From: Basidiobolus ranarum
Lineage: Eukaryota; Basidiobolomycota; Basidiobolomycetes; Basidiobolales
Assembly (NCBI GenBank): GCA_040143965.1
Contig: JASJQH010006887.1
Coordinates: 1-55,672 of the forward strand
Reading direction: 5' to 3'
DNA: 55,672 nt
Below are positions 31,870 through 41,817 of this stretch, in pieces. The notes beneath the pieces were generated by a model that searched no databases, was not told where the DNA came from, and saw only the letters and a list, made by a program, of their open reading frames with translations. The first letter of the stretch is position 1. Every line of letters begins with the position of its first letter. A program made the translations under genes and the position numbers.

Positions 31870-32819
31870 TTAATGATTGATGATGACTTGCTTGTTGGGT
31901 GACCAGTCCTGAATGGCCTTTTTAATGTTGACCCAGTATCGAAGTTGAATAGTCAATAGTTTCGCTTTCTCAATGTCATTTTCTTTGAAAACATGGGATA
32001 GTTGCTGGATTGTATGTTTCATTCTAGAATCATTTGCTAGCTTAACTTGTTCAACGTCAGCGTCAGTCTGTGCGTCCTCAAGTTCTTCGCGAGCTTCCAA
32101 TACCTCCATTAATAATTCTGGATCATCTAGGGAATCAGATTCATCGGCTTGGAGTCCACGTAGTTCAAGCTAAAATAGACAAATTAGAAAAACTTGATAT
32201 TAAAAAAAATAGAGAAAAAGACATACCAAGTATTGCGCACGATGAAGGGGATCCCGAAGAGTATGGTAGGCCTTATTCAACCAGGCAGATTGTACTTGCG
32301 CACATTGTAACTCTTCCTATGGATTCAGTTAGTAAGTTTCCTATATATGAAAAAATCAAAATACTGAAATAACAAACCTGAGGTTTACGAGTATAGCTAT
32401 CAGGGTGAACTTGTTGCTGAAGACTCAAGTATTTTTTCTTCAAGTCAAGAATATTCACATCGAAGGTTTCTTGTCTATAATTCGGATTATTAGTTTTCAG
32501 TAGTTTGAATAAAGAATTTTTCGAATACTCACCCTAGCAGAACTTCAAAAAAGGTAACCGACGTGGGGACTGGTTGAATAGTTTTACATGTAGAGTTGTG
32601 ACAGAAAACTTCACTGCTTTTTAAATCCTCATGACACCGCCAACAACTTTTCCCACTTTCGTGATGATGTTGAGTAGGAGTGTAAATAGAGAAAGATCTT
32701 CCCAAACGATTATATATTGCAGTAGGATTGGGCAAGATCGGTCTAGCTTGGAAATGCATAGTGCTTCGAGATAGTAAACTAGGTCTTATAGCCCGCAAAT
32801 ATCTGAGAGTTAACGACAT
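31870..32819 (-). CDS. JAC1: Fe-S cluster J-protein co-chaperone HSC20/Jac1
   Basis: Recruits the scaffold Isu to mitochondrial Hsp70 for Fe-S cluster transfer. Four exons (32533-32819, 32378-32474, 32227-32316, 31870-32169) give 257 residues. A basic presequence (1-45, SLTLRYLRAIRPSLLSRS) is followed by a tetracysteine site C59-x2-C62..C73-x4-C78, then the J domain with HPD at 119-121 (QQVHPDSYTRK), and the C-terminal three-helix HscB domain (about 165-257) that binds the scaffold. Metazoan HSCB and some fungi keep the cysteines; yeast Jac1 does not. The HPD is followed by SY in place of the usual KF. The ATG at 32819 is the first in frame. Confidence 0.93.
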
Positions 32820-33346
32820 GATAGAAAAAGTAATTGGTAATGGAGATAAATGCAAAGGTAAGAGACAGGTGAGCAACTTGTATTTATGAACAAAATCCTG
32901 GGGTTGATTTGTGAGTCAAAAAAATCAGATAGTAGAATTCAGCCATCATGTGCTGTCTAAAAATGGACTAATATGTAATCAACGATGAGAACATAGCACC
33001 CCAATACAAATCCGGATTGGGTGGAAATACGATGCTCCCTTGATGAAGCACCCTTTGAATCCACTGCATGCAAGTATATTCATTAACACCTGACTGCGGT
33101 GTGAAGTGTATTTGTCAGTGTGTTGTATATTGGTAAGTGTAGTATATGGGTGAGTGTAGTATATGGGTAAGTGTAGTATATAGTTGCCTGGTCTGGTGTA
33201 TACAGGAACTCAATGTTATAACATGCGGCCTGCTATCCTATATCAGATCATTTGATAAAGTAAAAAGATAGGATCTGATAATACAGACTGTGAATAGGTT
33301 GGTGGATGCACTAATTTGGTTGTTTATTGCTAAGAATCTCAACAAA
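32820..33346. other. Intergenic region with 17-bp tandem repeat
   Basis: 527 bp between the HSC20 start and the PAAF1 stop, both minus strand. Contains the 17-bp repeat given separately; no gene seen. Confidence 0.5.
33132..33182. repeat. 17-bp tandem repeat, three copies
   Basis: Three consecutive copies of ggt(a/g)agtgtagtatat(g/a), at 33132-33148, 33149-33165 and 33166-33182, with a decayed fourth copy upstream (gtgttgtatat near 33118-33130). Small minisatellite between the HSC20 and PAAF1 genes. Confidence 0.8.
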
Positions 33347-35379
33347 TCAAGCGTATTTTCTGACAAATCCATCTTTCGCTCCAGTGAAGAGTCGCCCAGA
33401 AGAGAGTTTACATATACCACGGATTGAATCCAAATCCGATCCAGCATATTCAATTGCTGCGTGAATTTGTTCGTACGAAGAAATATCATATTGGGAGCAC
33501 ATACCATCCGCTAGAAAGGTAAAGGTTAGCATAAGGATACTCGTGATTGTTCAGGGTTAGGGTTACCTGTGCCGACAAGTAAACCAGGCTTATCTCCATC
33601 ATCTATGAAATCCAACACTTCTATGCTGGCATCATTACGTCGAAACATGGCGGCTTGTTGTCTAAAAATTGCAAGACGTAAGGATTCAATGGCTTCGTGA
33701 TTCATCTACGTATATTACATACTTTGTATTTCTCAAGTCAAATATCTCAACTATACCGTTGGCTGTGCCCAAAGCCAAAAGATTTTTGGAAGAGCACAGC
33801 GCTGTGGATTTCACAGGGGCATGACCATGCGAGTAAACCTTGAAGATCTGAAAATCAACCAGGTATTGTTAACACAAAGGTAACAAAATCATTCACATCT
33901 TATTGATCCTACCTCATCTTTGGATCCCAGGTCAACACCTCGAACAGACCCACTTTGAAGTGCTAGCGCAAGTAGCTTATCAACAGTCTCGACTTCTCTA
34001 GGGTCTATTAAAAGGTCAGAATGTATATCTACCATCTATATCTACCATCGCAAACTCAAATTTTACATTACCGAGCGTAGGCTGTTCGCATTTTTTTTGG
34101 AAAGATAGTGGAGGTACCGTGTCCAGAGCAATCTGATGTACGGGGTCTGAATGTTGGGCTAGAGTGCGAATCAGGGAAGAAGAACCTAGTAATTTCACGA
34201 GAAAATTCATGTTAGTCAACAGCCAAATAAGGGCCGACAGGTGAGTTGTACACATACCACACTCCCAGAGTTTAACGGTTCCATCCTTCGAGCAGGCTAA
34301 ATATGAGCTGTCAATCAGACTGGAAACTACGAGCAAAAATGACCAATCAACTTACAAACTACATTTCTTCCTTTGGCAATGATTGCGGTATCCAGGATAG
34401 CTGTACGAAAGAACAAGGAATGAGCAGAATTAGTTGATGTGCTACCAATTCAGACAAGAATAAAACGTACCTGACGTATGTCCCAAGAGGGTAACTGGAT
34501 TACTTCCGTCAGCTACGGACCAAATCTTTAGGCGAAAATCGGTAGCTCCACTTAAGACAACTGAAGTTTAAAGCCAAATAAATACGATGCTATATATAGT
34601 ATTAGCACATGTTATCAATATTTTACCTTGACCAGAGGGGAAGAATTCGCAAGTGGTAATATCTCCAACATGTCCTTCAAGTTTCCTCTAAAAAGTGCTT
34701 TAGTAAGTGATTCCATTTCCCACAAAATCTATACAACACTACATACAAGGATGGCTCCATTGTTGGCGTCACATACGGCCATATATCCATTGTCACTTCC
34801 AACAACATAAAGCTCCTCTCCCGGGGATACGTCAAATGCGTTAATCTTTAGGATGTATCACTTTAGTATCAGTTCTGCTTACAACGTAGAATATCACCAA
34901 CAACATACCGGAAGCTTGTTCTCTAGTTTATAAGCGCCAACTGGACTTTTGACTGAAAGTTTTGAAAGTCCTAACTGTTTACACTCAGTAGTGAAGGATA
35001 ACTTAAATATATTCATGAGTTTCGCTTCGTTAAAAAATTCACCTATTAACATAGTATCTTTTTACCTCGGAAAGTTGCTCAAAACTGGCTCCATCAGTAG
35101 GCTCAATGGATACCCCATCCGCAGCTGAGGCTACTCTGACCGAGCCGTGTACCGATTTTTCACCTAACAGGGTTTATTACATTCTATTAGTTTCAAATGT
35201 CTTACGAAAAGTTGAGTGTAAATCAAGTAATTTTGAGAATATATACCACTACGATAATATGACATCCAAAAAACTTCAGCCGGTGCACCTTTACCGACGT
35301 CCTTGACTACTTCGACCCAGTCAGGTTGAACAGTAACATAGGGTAAGATGGTTGGGTTTTTTTTTGAATTAGTCTCCAT
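33347..35379 (-). CDS. PAAF1: Proteasomal ATPase-associated WD40 chaperone (PAAF1/Rpn14)
   Basis: WD40 chaperone that binds the proteasome base ATPases during regulatory-particle assembly. Thirteen exons: 35247-35379, 35066-35163, 34909-34974, 34747-34845, 34627-34687, 34471-34560, 34356-34400, 34258-34296, 34072-34185, 33913-34004, 33723-33847, 33567-33661, 33347-33510; all close in phase to 406 residues (human PAAF1 392). Diagnostic stretches: VQPDWVEVV near the N-terminus, ATDFRLKIWSVADGS, DTAIIAKGRNVVSCSKDGTV, KLWECG, PREVETVDKLLALALQSGSV, and the C-terminal FTGAKDGFVRKYA (human ends YTCCRDGLVRRYQL). The stop is TGA. One of the most finely split genes here; the exon 8 acceptor (..ATATTTAG/CC) was chosen because it restores NVVSCSKDGT. 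Confidence 0.92.
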
Positions 35380-36010
35380 TGCTTATATATATCGATATGA
35401 ATACAAAAGAGCTACTACACTCTTGTGACTTAGTTATATTTTTGAAAGTTATTACGTCAACAATCATAGCTATATTCTGAATAAAAATAATTGATCTTTA
35501 AATCAAAGCTATTTTCAGATGGTCGATTTATTGTTAGCTGGTTCAGGTGCTGATTTATTACTCTTCATGTGCCGTGTTGTTAGCAAACAAAAACACCTCA
35601 CCTGAAATCTCCAGCAGGGATGAAAACTCACCTTCTGGTTGAAGATAGATTTCAAAGGAATTTGTTAGTGAATCAAGGAGTATGTGCAAAAACAGTTTAC
35701 TTTTCATGGATGGGGTAGACTATTAGTTATGGAACAATCGGAAGAAAACCAGATGTCACTTAAATGGGAGGTGGGAGTATAAGGGAAAAGTTGTTTTCTG
35801 TTGTGTGCAGTTTCATCGATTTACAAATCAAAAAGTAGAGAGGAACTGAGAAATATATCAAAGGTATCACAACAGGCTTTGAAGAAGAGAGAAGTTGGTG
35901 AAAAATTAGTGATCAAGTGTTTAGCAATCAATTGGTCGCATTCGAAAATGGGGGAAGTGGCGAGGATTTCATGGAGGTAATGAGATATTTCCTAATGATA
36001 GAGAGAAGCT
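35380..36010. other. Intergenic region, no supported gene
   Basis: 631 bp between the PAAF1 start and the epsin stop. A minus-strand ATG at 35707 can be spliced (35632-35707 to 35558-35601) into a 39-residue frame, but it has no recognisable content, so I do not call it. Confidence 0.4.
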
Positions 36011-38066
36011 TTAAAACCCAAATGGATTGTTGTTGCTACTGTTGTTGTTATTGAATCCACTGCCATATGGCTGTTGTTGCTGCTGCTGTTGTTGATATTG
36101 TTGCTGGTAAGGCTGGTAACCGTTAGGGTTAGGTTGACTCACAAATGGTGACGATTGCTGCTGTTGCTGTTGTCTCATTATATCATTCAGAGATGGTTTC
36201 GTTCCAGATGACCAAGTGTTACTTCCAGAAGGGGCAAAGGGATTCTTGCTAGCGGTGTTACCAAAATTAGCGGTAGGTGCTGAATCACCAGGTCCAAGAT
36301 CAATTAATGTGTTGTTGGATGAAGGATGCTGAGCTCCACCATAAGGAGTCTGTGAAAAAAAGCAACTTAGCAAGGCATTTGAATGATCAAGTAATAATCA
36401 GATTCTTACACTCGAGCCAAAACCTCCAACAGAGCCGAAAGGATCATGGTTACTCATGGCAGGTGCGGGCTGTTGGTAGAAAGGATTGGGGCTTTGTTGT
36501 GATGGTTGTTGATTGTATCCAAGGCTTGGAGAAGACGTACCAAATGTTGACCTATATACAAATAGGTTAGTCAAACAGTTCTTAATTCAAATACAAGTGG
36601 AGTAACACGTACATGTTATTCCCATACATGCTGGATTGAGTTTGTGTAAAGGATGTTTGAGATTGGAATCCAGAGTTATTGAACGATTGATTAGGATTCT
36701 GTGGCATTCCAAAGGGATTGTTGGAGCTGCTGATTGTTGATTGAGCTTGATATCCACTAGCATTGTACGAGTTGTACCCATTGTTGTTGTGACCTTGAAG
36801 AGGATCGAAAGGATCAAACGAATTACCATTTGGATTTGGCTGGTTAATCACGTTGCCAAACATATCATACTGCTGTGGTTGTTGATAAAGATTTCTATAG
36901 ATGCGCATATATTAGTGAGAAGTTGGAATGCTTTGGAAGAAAGTGAACTGTACTTACGCTCCATTTGGAGTTCCTGGAATGTCATTCAACAAGACAAGTT
37001 CATTGGTTTCTGATACCTTGTTACTTTGGCTTACTGCCTCCTTCTTACTCAATTCGATTGCTTTTTGAATGTCATCATCACTATAAAAAAGTACATTAAG
37101 ATGTGGAATTCAAGAGTATAGCTCCAACATGCAAATCATTTACCTAGTATTCAGTCTTTTGTCGTATTCAGCTGCAGATCTTTTACTTTCCTCGATAGCA
37201 CGTTGCAATTCCCGATCTTCATCATTTGGTGCATATTCATCCGGATCAAAGTTGGAACCTCTTGGGGGATAAGTATTATACCTAGATAAGTCGCTATTTG
37301 ACCCACCACCCATGCGATTTTGCATAGTGGAGCGATTATTTCTCTCTTCCTTCAAGCGGCTCTCATCCGATAATAAAGAGGTGATATCCTTAGCTTTCTG
37401 GCGAACTAACCCCGGGAGGATAATACGTTAATAATGCTTCTCATCAAAATATAGACTGAGTACATGATGAACCATACCATTAGCTCCTTGATCCTTTCCT
37501 TGTTCATCAATGAACTGAAACTCTTTCAAAGTTTTAACTATGTAAAAATTATCCTTGGCGTAGGCGACTACATTTTGTGAACCAGAATGAAGGCAATAAT
37601 CAAGTAAAGTTAAAGCCTAAAAAATTGTTAGATATGTAACTATTTATATGACATAGCAGATCACTGTTATATTAACCTTGAATACGTGACGCCAATTCTT
37701 TCCCTTGTCATTTAAGCGTCTATCGATCATATCCATAATCTCTTGGAAGTAGTGACTAGATTATGTTTAATATTAATGAATAAGCTTACGTTGACCTAGA
37801 TATTGAATCTAGCAGAGCTGGGGTATAGGTATTTTGTAACACTACTTACGGATCAAAAGTGGCTCGGGCGATCTCACTCATCTGACTGCCGGATGGACCC
37901 CATGGATCGTTAGAGGTAGCTTCACGAACTTTAGCTTGGATTTCGGAATAACCCCGAGTCATATTTTTACTGTGTGAAATAACGTTAATAATAAGTCAAA
38001 GTAGAGGTAGTAATTTCCGAAAGCATACACTGTGCGCAGAGCGCCTTTTGCCATATACTTTGACAT
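36011..38066 (-). CDS. ENT1: Epsin (ENTH-domain endocytic adaptor)
   Basis: Clathrin adaptor that bends PI(4,5)P2 membranes and brings in ubiquitinated cargo. Nine exons: 38029-38066, 37850-37969, 37677-37755, 37478-37616, 37144-37405, 36958-37080, 36613-36894, 36410-36551, 36011-36349; 507 residues. The ENTH domain (about 1-145) opens with a basic amphipathic segment and has REATSNDPWGPSGSQMSEIA and RHVFKALTLLDYCLHSGS. Two ubiquitin-interacting motifs lie at about 188-203 (EDRELQRAIEESK) and 214-228 (DDDIQKAIELSKKEA). The Gln/Asn-rich tail has DPF motifs for AP-2, four NPF motifs for EH proteins (the last is the extreme C-terminus NPFGF) and one clathrin box LIDLG (410-414). Same order as yeast Ent1/Ent2; which paralogue is not decidable. 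Confidence 0.94.
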
Positions 38067-38684
38067 ATTATGAGGTGTATACGGATGGTGAAGGATTGAG
38101 GTGTGTTAAGCTTGGAGAATACTCGTGAGTGTCAATAAAAGGGGGTACCCGAATATCTCGATCAATGTTCGGATTTTTGAGGCTTCAATTATATTTAACT
38201 TGATTGGTTATCTAATCAAGATTTTCTTTTAAAGAATAGTGAGACCGTCACTGGAAGTGAAGTTTTTTGAATGTTTTAGCTGATGACCTAGCCATCACGT
38301 GTTCACGCGATAGAACAATCCATATGCTAGCAATTCCCTTGGCTTTATGGACAGTCAGCGAATAGTATTTAAAACTACAGTCTGCATGGTCATCAAAATG
38401 CTTGTGTATGTGGTAACTACAAAGAGCTCCATCAGCTGTACCTTAGCTTGCTCACTGTAACAGTGATACTACTACTTTCAAAAGAAACTTACATATTTTG
38501 CAATGCTTAATACTTTATTCAGTTGCGATTAGGACGCAGTGAAATGAATGAATTATTTTGTGTACAGAAAGAGTGAAGGATGAATGTGAGTATGAACTGT
38601 ATGATGTAAAAAATGTAGGACGCTTCGCTTTGACCAGATGCATGAATGCGAAATGAAATCAGTAATGGTAATTGTAGTGTTGAT
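38067..38684. other. Intergenic region
   Basis: 618 bp between the epsin start and the HSP60 stop, both minus strand. AT-rich. Should hold the epsin promoter and the HSP60 3' UTR; nothing else recognised. Confidence 0.5.
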
Positions 38685-40424
38685 TTACATCATACCACCC
38701 ATTCCTCCCATACCGCCCATGCCACCCATTCCGCCCATACCCATGGGCTTCTCCTTCTCGGGGGCATCGACAATCATACATTCAGAGGTAGTCAACAAAG
38801 AGGCGACACCAGAAGCATCAACCAATGCAGTTCTAACGACCTTGACGGGGTCAAGAATACCCTTGGCGATCATATCGGTAAATTCACCGGCAGCGGCATC
38901 ATAACCCATGTTGAAGTTTTCGCCGTGTTCTTCCAAAAGCTTACCAACGACGACGGAACCTTCTTCTCCAGCATTCTCAACAATGGTTCTGCAAGGACGA
39001 AGACAGGCTTGACGGATAATGTTGATACCAAGCTTCTGGTCGAAGTTGGCAGGCTTCAAAGCATCAAGGCACTTGGTAGCCTTGAGAAGAGCGGTACCAC
39101 CACCGGGTACGATACCTTCCTCAACAGCGGCGCGAGTGGCATTGAGGGCATCAACGAAGCGATCCTTCTTTTCACCAACTTCGACCTCAGAGACACCACC
39201 GATCTTAATAACAGCGACACCACCGGAAAGTTTAGCGAGACGATCTTGGAGCTTCTCCTTCTCGTATTCGGAGATACCAGCGTCATTCATGACTCCGCGG
39301 ATTTGTTCGCAACGTTGGGCGATGTTCTCTTTAGCACCATCACCGTTCATGATGATAGTATCTTCCTTGGTAATAGTAATAGATCCAGAGGAACCGAATA
39401 ACTCAGGTGTAGCCTTTTCAAGCTTAACATCTAATTCATCGGTAAACACAGCACCACCAGTAAGGGTGGCAAGATCACCAAGAATTGACTTACGGTTGTC
39501 ACCGAATCCAGGGGCCTTAACGGCAGCAACTTGAATTTGACCACGGAGTTTGTTTAAGATACAAGCAGCAAGAGCCTCACCATCGACATCTTCAGCAACG
39601 ATCAAAAGAGGACGACGTTGTTGAGCAGCGGTTTCGAGGGCAGGAAGAATATCTTGGATGGCAGAAATTTTCTTCTCAGAAAGGAGAATCAAAGGCTTCT
39701 CAAATTCAACCTTTTGGGTCTTAGCATCGGTGATGAAGTAAGGGGAGATGAAACCGCGATCGAAACGCATACCCTCAGTGATTTCAAGTACATCCTCGAT
39801 GGTTTTTCCTTCCTTACAGGTGATGACACCTTCCTTACCAACCTTTTCCATTGCTTGGGCAATCAAGTTACCAATCTCTTTATCACCGTTAGCGGAGATA
39901 GTTCCAACCTGTGCAACTTCCTCAGAAGTGGTAATGGCACGCTTGTTTTCCTTCAAGAAATTAACGACGGCATCAACGGCAAGATGAACACCACGACGAA
40001 GATCCATAGGGTTGCAGCCGGCGGCGACATTCTTGACTCCCTCAGCAAAGATAGCGCGAGTGAGAACAGTGGCAGTGGTTGTACCATCACCAGCGATATC
40101 GTTGGTCTTGCTGGCAACGTCTTGGACTAATTTGGCACCCAAGTTTTCGAACTTGTCTTCAAGTGTGATACTTTTAGCAACAGTGACACCGTCCTTGGTG
40201 ATCTTTGGGCTACCGAAAGGTTGCTCAATTAAGACGTGTCTGCCCTTGGGACCAAGAGTTACAGCAACAGCTTTAGCAAGAGTCTCAACACCACGAAGGA
40301 GGGAAGCTCTGCCTTCTATGCCGAATTGGAGCTCCTTGTGGGAAGAATAGAAGCGGAGAGCCGAAGAAGGACGAGCGAGAGGGGACTTAGCAAGAGTCTT
40401 AACAGTCTTGGCACCACGGAACAT
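38685..40424 (-). CDS. HSP60: Mitochondrial chaperonin HSP60
   Basis: Group I chaperonin that folds imported proteins in the matrix with HSP10. Single exon, 579 residues, the usual length. The presequence ([20 protein letters not shown].., cleavage near RFYSS) precedes [11 protein letters not shown]. Equatorial ATP-binding motifs [16 protein letters not shown] and [14 protein letters not shown] are intact, as are the apical segment and the signature [16 protein letters not shown]. The C-terminus is the classic GGM repeat ([18 protein letters not shown]), which projects into the cavity. The gene lacks introns, unlike nearly all its neighbours, and its codons are strongly biased to those ending C or G, as expected for very high expression. 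Divergent from HSP10. Confidence 0.98.
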   Translation of the reverse strand: MFRGAKTVKTLAKSPLARPSSALRFYSSHKELQFGIEGRASLLRGVETLAKAVAVTLGPKGRHVLIEQPFGSPKITKDGVTVAKSITLEDKFENLGAKLVQDVASKTNDIAGDGTTTATVLTRAIFAEGVKNVAAGCNPMDLRRGVHLAVDAVVNFLKENKRAITTSEEVAQVGTISANGDKEIGNLIAQAMEKVGKEGVITCKEGKTIEDVLEITEGMRFDRGFISPYFITDAKTQKVEFEKPLILLSEKKISAIQDILPALETAAQQRRPLLIVAEDVDGEALAACILNKLRGQIQVAAVKAPGFGDNRKSILGDLATLTGGAVFTDELDVKLEKATPELFGSSGSITITKEDTIIMNGDGAKENIAQRCEQIRGVMNDAGISEYEKEKLQDRLAKLSGGVAVIKIGGVSEVEVGEKKDRFVDALNATRAAVEEGIVPGGGTALLKATKCLDALKPANFDQKLGINIIRQACLRPCRTIVENAGEEGSVVVGKLLEEHGENFNMGYDAAAGEFTDMIAKGILDPVKVVRTALVDASGVASLLTTSECMIVDAPEKEKPMGMGGMGGMGGMGGMGGMM

Positions 40425-40567
40425 TTTGAAAATTTGTCAAAAATATAACAAAGGAAGAGAAGAAGACAATGATGATTTCGCTAACGCGGCCAAACGATTT
40501 TATTATCAGAGCCACCCAACCCGTTGGAATCCCAGAGAAAAATTTTAAGCAACTGCGTCAACTCAGA

Positions 40568-40580
40568 GAAGGTTTTCGAA
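40568..40580. promoter_or_regulatory. Heat shock element-like site (HSP60 side)
   Basis: GAAggTTTtcGAA: three correctly spaced inverted pentamers with one mismatch from GAAnnTTCnnGAA. It lies about 145 bp upstream of the HSP60 ATG. Confidence 0.55.
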
Positions 40581-40977
40581 AAGTGATGAACCTTTTTAGG
40601 AATAAAACTGGAGGTTTCACTCATAGGTGTAAGTTCCCTATGTCGGTGCGGAGTAACAAGCCCGCTCCGCCAAATATGGACTTGTTGTTTAATACAAGTA
40701 TAGTGACTCTGCAAATCTCGTGGCTTAACAGCCGCTGCGGTGAATGCCATCAATTTTATCGATATTTGTACATATGCATCGAAGGTGGTAGGTATGGACC
40801 AATCAATTGATGTCACGGGTAATCTAGGGTTATATCGATATTTTACGATTGGTTGAGAATTCCGGGGTCCCTAGTATATTCGCAGGCTATTTGCCCGTTG
40901 TAGAGGAGCTGTTTCGCTATTACGCCAATGATAGTAGGAAACTGAGTGGGACAGCAACTCTAGAGATTATCCGGATT

Positions 40978-40990
40978 GAACATTTCAGAA
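40978..40990. promoter_or_regulatory. Heat shock element-like site (HSP10 side)
   Basis: GAAcaTTTcaGAA: same spacing and the same single mismatch as the HSP60-side site. It lies about 230 bp upstream of the HSP10 ATG. Confidence 0.55.
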
Positions 40991-41089
40991 AAAGTCAGGA
41001 TCATTGGATATTGAGATTTATAATATAGGCTGTTAATATCACAGAGATCTCGATCTCATCACAAAGCGTTTTCATTGGTCTCCTCGAAC

Positions 41090-41102
41090 TTCTAGTAAGT
41101 TC
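41090..41102. promoter_or_regulatory. Heat shock element-like site near HSP10
   Basis: TTCtaGTAagTTC: an HSE in the other orientation with one mismatch in the central unit. It lies about 120 bp before the HSP10 ATG, close to where transcription would start. Confidence 0.4.
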
Positions 41103-41220
41103 CTTCGATAAGATTGAGCAAGCAAAAATCTACAAGATATATGAGCGGCGTGGTATGAAAACTTTATCACTTCAGTTTCCGTCTCCACGACCACTACTCA
41201 CTCCTTGATCAATTACAGAC

Positions 41221-41590
41221 ATGGTATTTTGATTAATCATTTGCTATGCTGCATTCCTCAGTTTCTAACATGTATATTTCTTAGGCTTCTCGTGCTAAGC
41301 AGATTATTCCTCTCCTTGACCGTATCTTGGTCCAAAGAATCAAGCCTGAGCAAAAGACTGCTTCAGGAATTCTCATTCCCGAGAAAGCCCAAGAGGCTTT
41401 GAATGAGGGCCGTGTTATTTCTACCGGTAAGGGCGCTCTTGACAAGGATGGCAAGCATATCCCTGTCTCCGTCAAGGAAGGTGATAAGGTCCTTCTCCCA
41501 CCCTATGGTGGCAGTGCTGTCAAAATTGATAAGGAGGAGTTCCTTCTATTCCGTGACTCCGAAATCCTTGCCAAGATTGAGGAGCTCTAA
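41221..41590 (+). CDS. HSP10: Mitochondrial co-chaperonin HSP10
   Basis: Ring-shaped lid of HSP60. Two coding exons (41221-41223, 41285-41590) give 102 residues, the family length. The first coding exon is just the ATG; the 61-bp intron (GTATTT..TTCTTAG) follows at once and exon 2 starts with GCT, so the protein begins M-ASRAKQIIPLLDRILVQRI. The mobile loop is residues about 26-38 (EQKTASGILIPEKA) with the HSP60-contacting IL-I type hydrophobics. VKEGDKVLLPPYGGSAVKI is the conserved roof region. As in other HSP10s the uncleaved N-terminus probably acts as the mitochondrial signal. Codons in exon 2 are biased like those of HSP60. Confidence 0.96.
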
Positions 41591-41817
41591 ATTCAATTCA
41601 TTCACGATCATATCATTTTCCTCATTGTTCCCTTGCATTATACAAGCTGTAATAAATAGTTCTTCATTCAACATGGTTTGAATCAACTTGATATATTTTA
41701 AAGAAATGGTGAATAGAAACAGCACATGTTCAGTACCTACTTTACATTGGGGATTTATTAATAACATTATATCGTGTACATAATTCGGTGATGTCGGGAA
41801 TGATTATTTGGCAACTT

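Larger units (their letters stand above)
40425..41220. promoter_or_regulatory. Divergent HSP60 / HSP10 control region
   Basis: 796 bp between the two start codons with no supported gene inside. It holds three matches to the heat shock element at its two ends (given separately). Short ORFs on both strands (40469-40816) have no recognisable content. The pair is thus arranged head to head, as HSPD1/HSPE1 are in animals, though with a longer spacer. Confidence 0.7.

Noticed and set aside
35558-35707. Two-exon 39-residue minus-strand frame
   Set aside because: Splice signals exist but the peptide has no recognisable content and the space is a normal intergenic gap.
38646-40130. Several plus-strand ORFs of 110-251 codons opposite HSP60
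   Set aside because: Antisense shadows caused by the strong codon bias of HSP60.
40469-40816. Overlapping ORFs of 111-113 codons on both strands between HSP60 and HSP10
   Set aside because: No family, on both strands of a promoter region; treated as chance frames.
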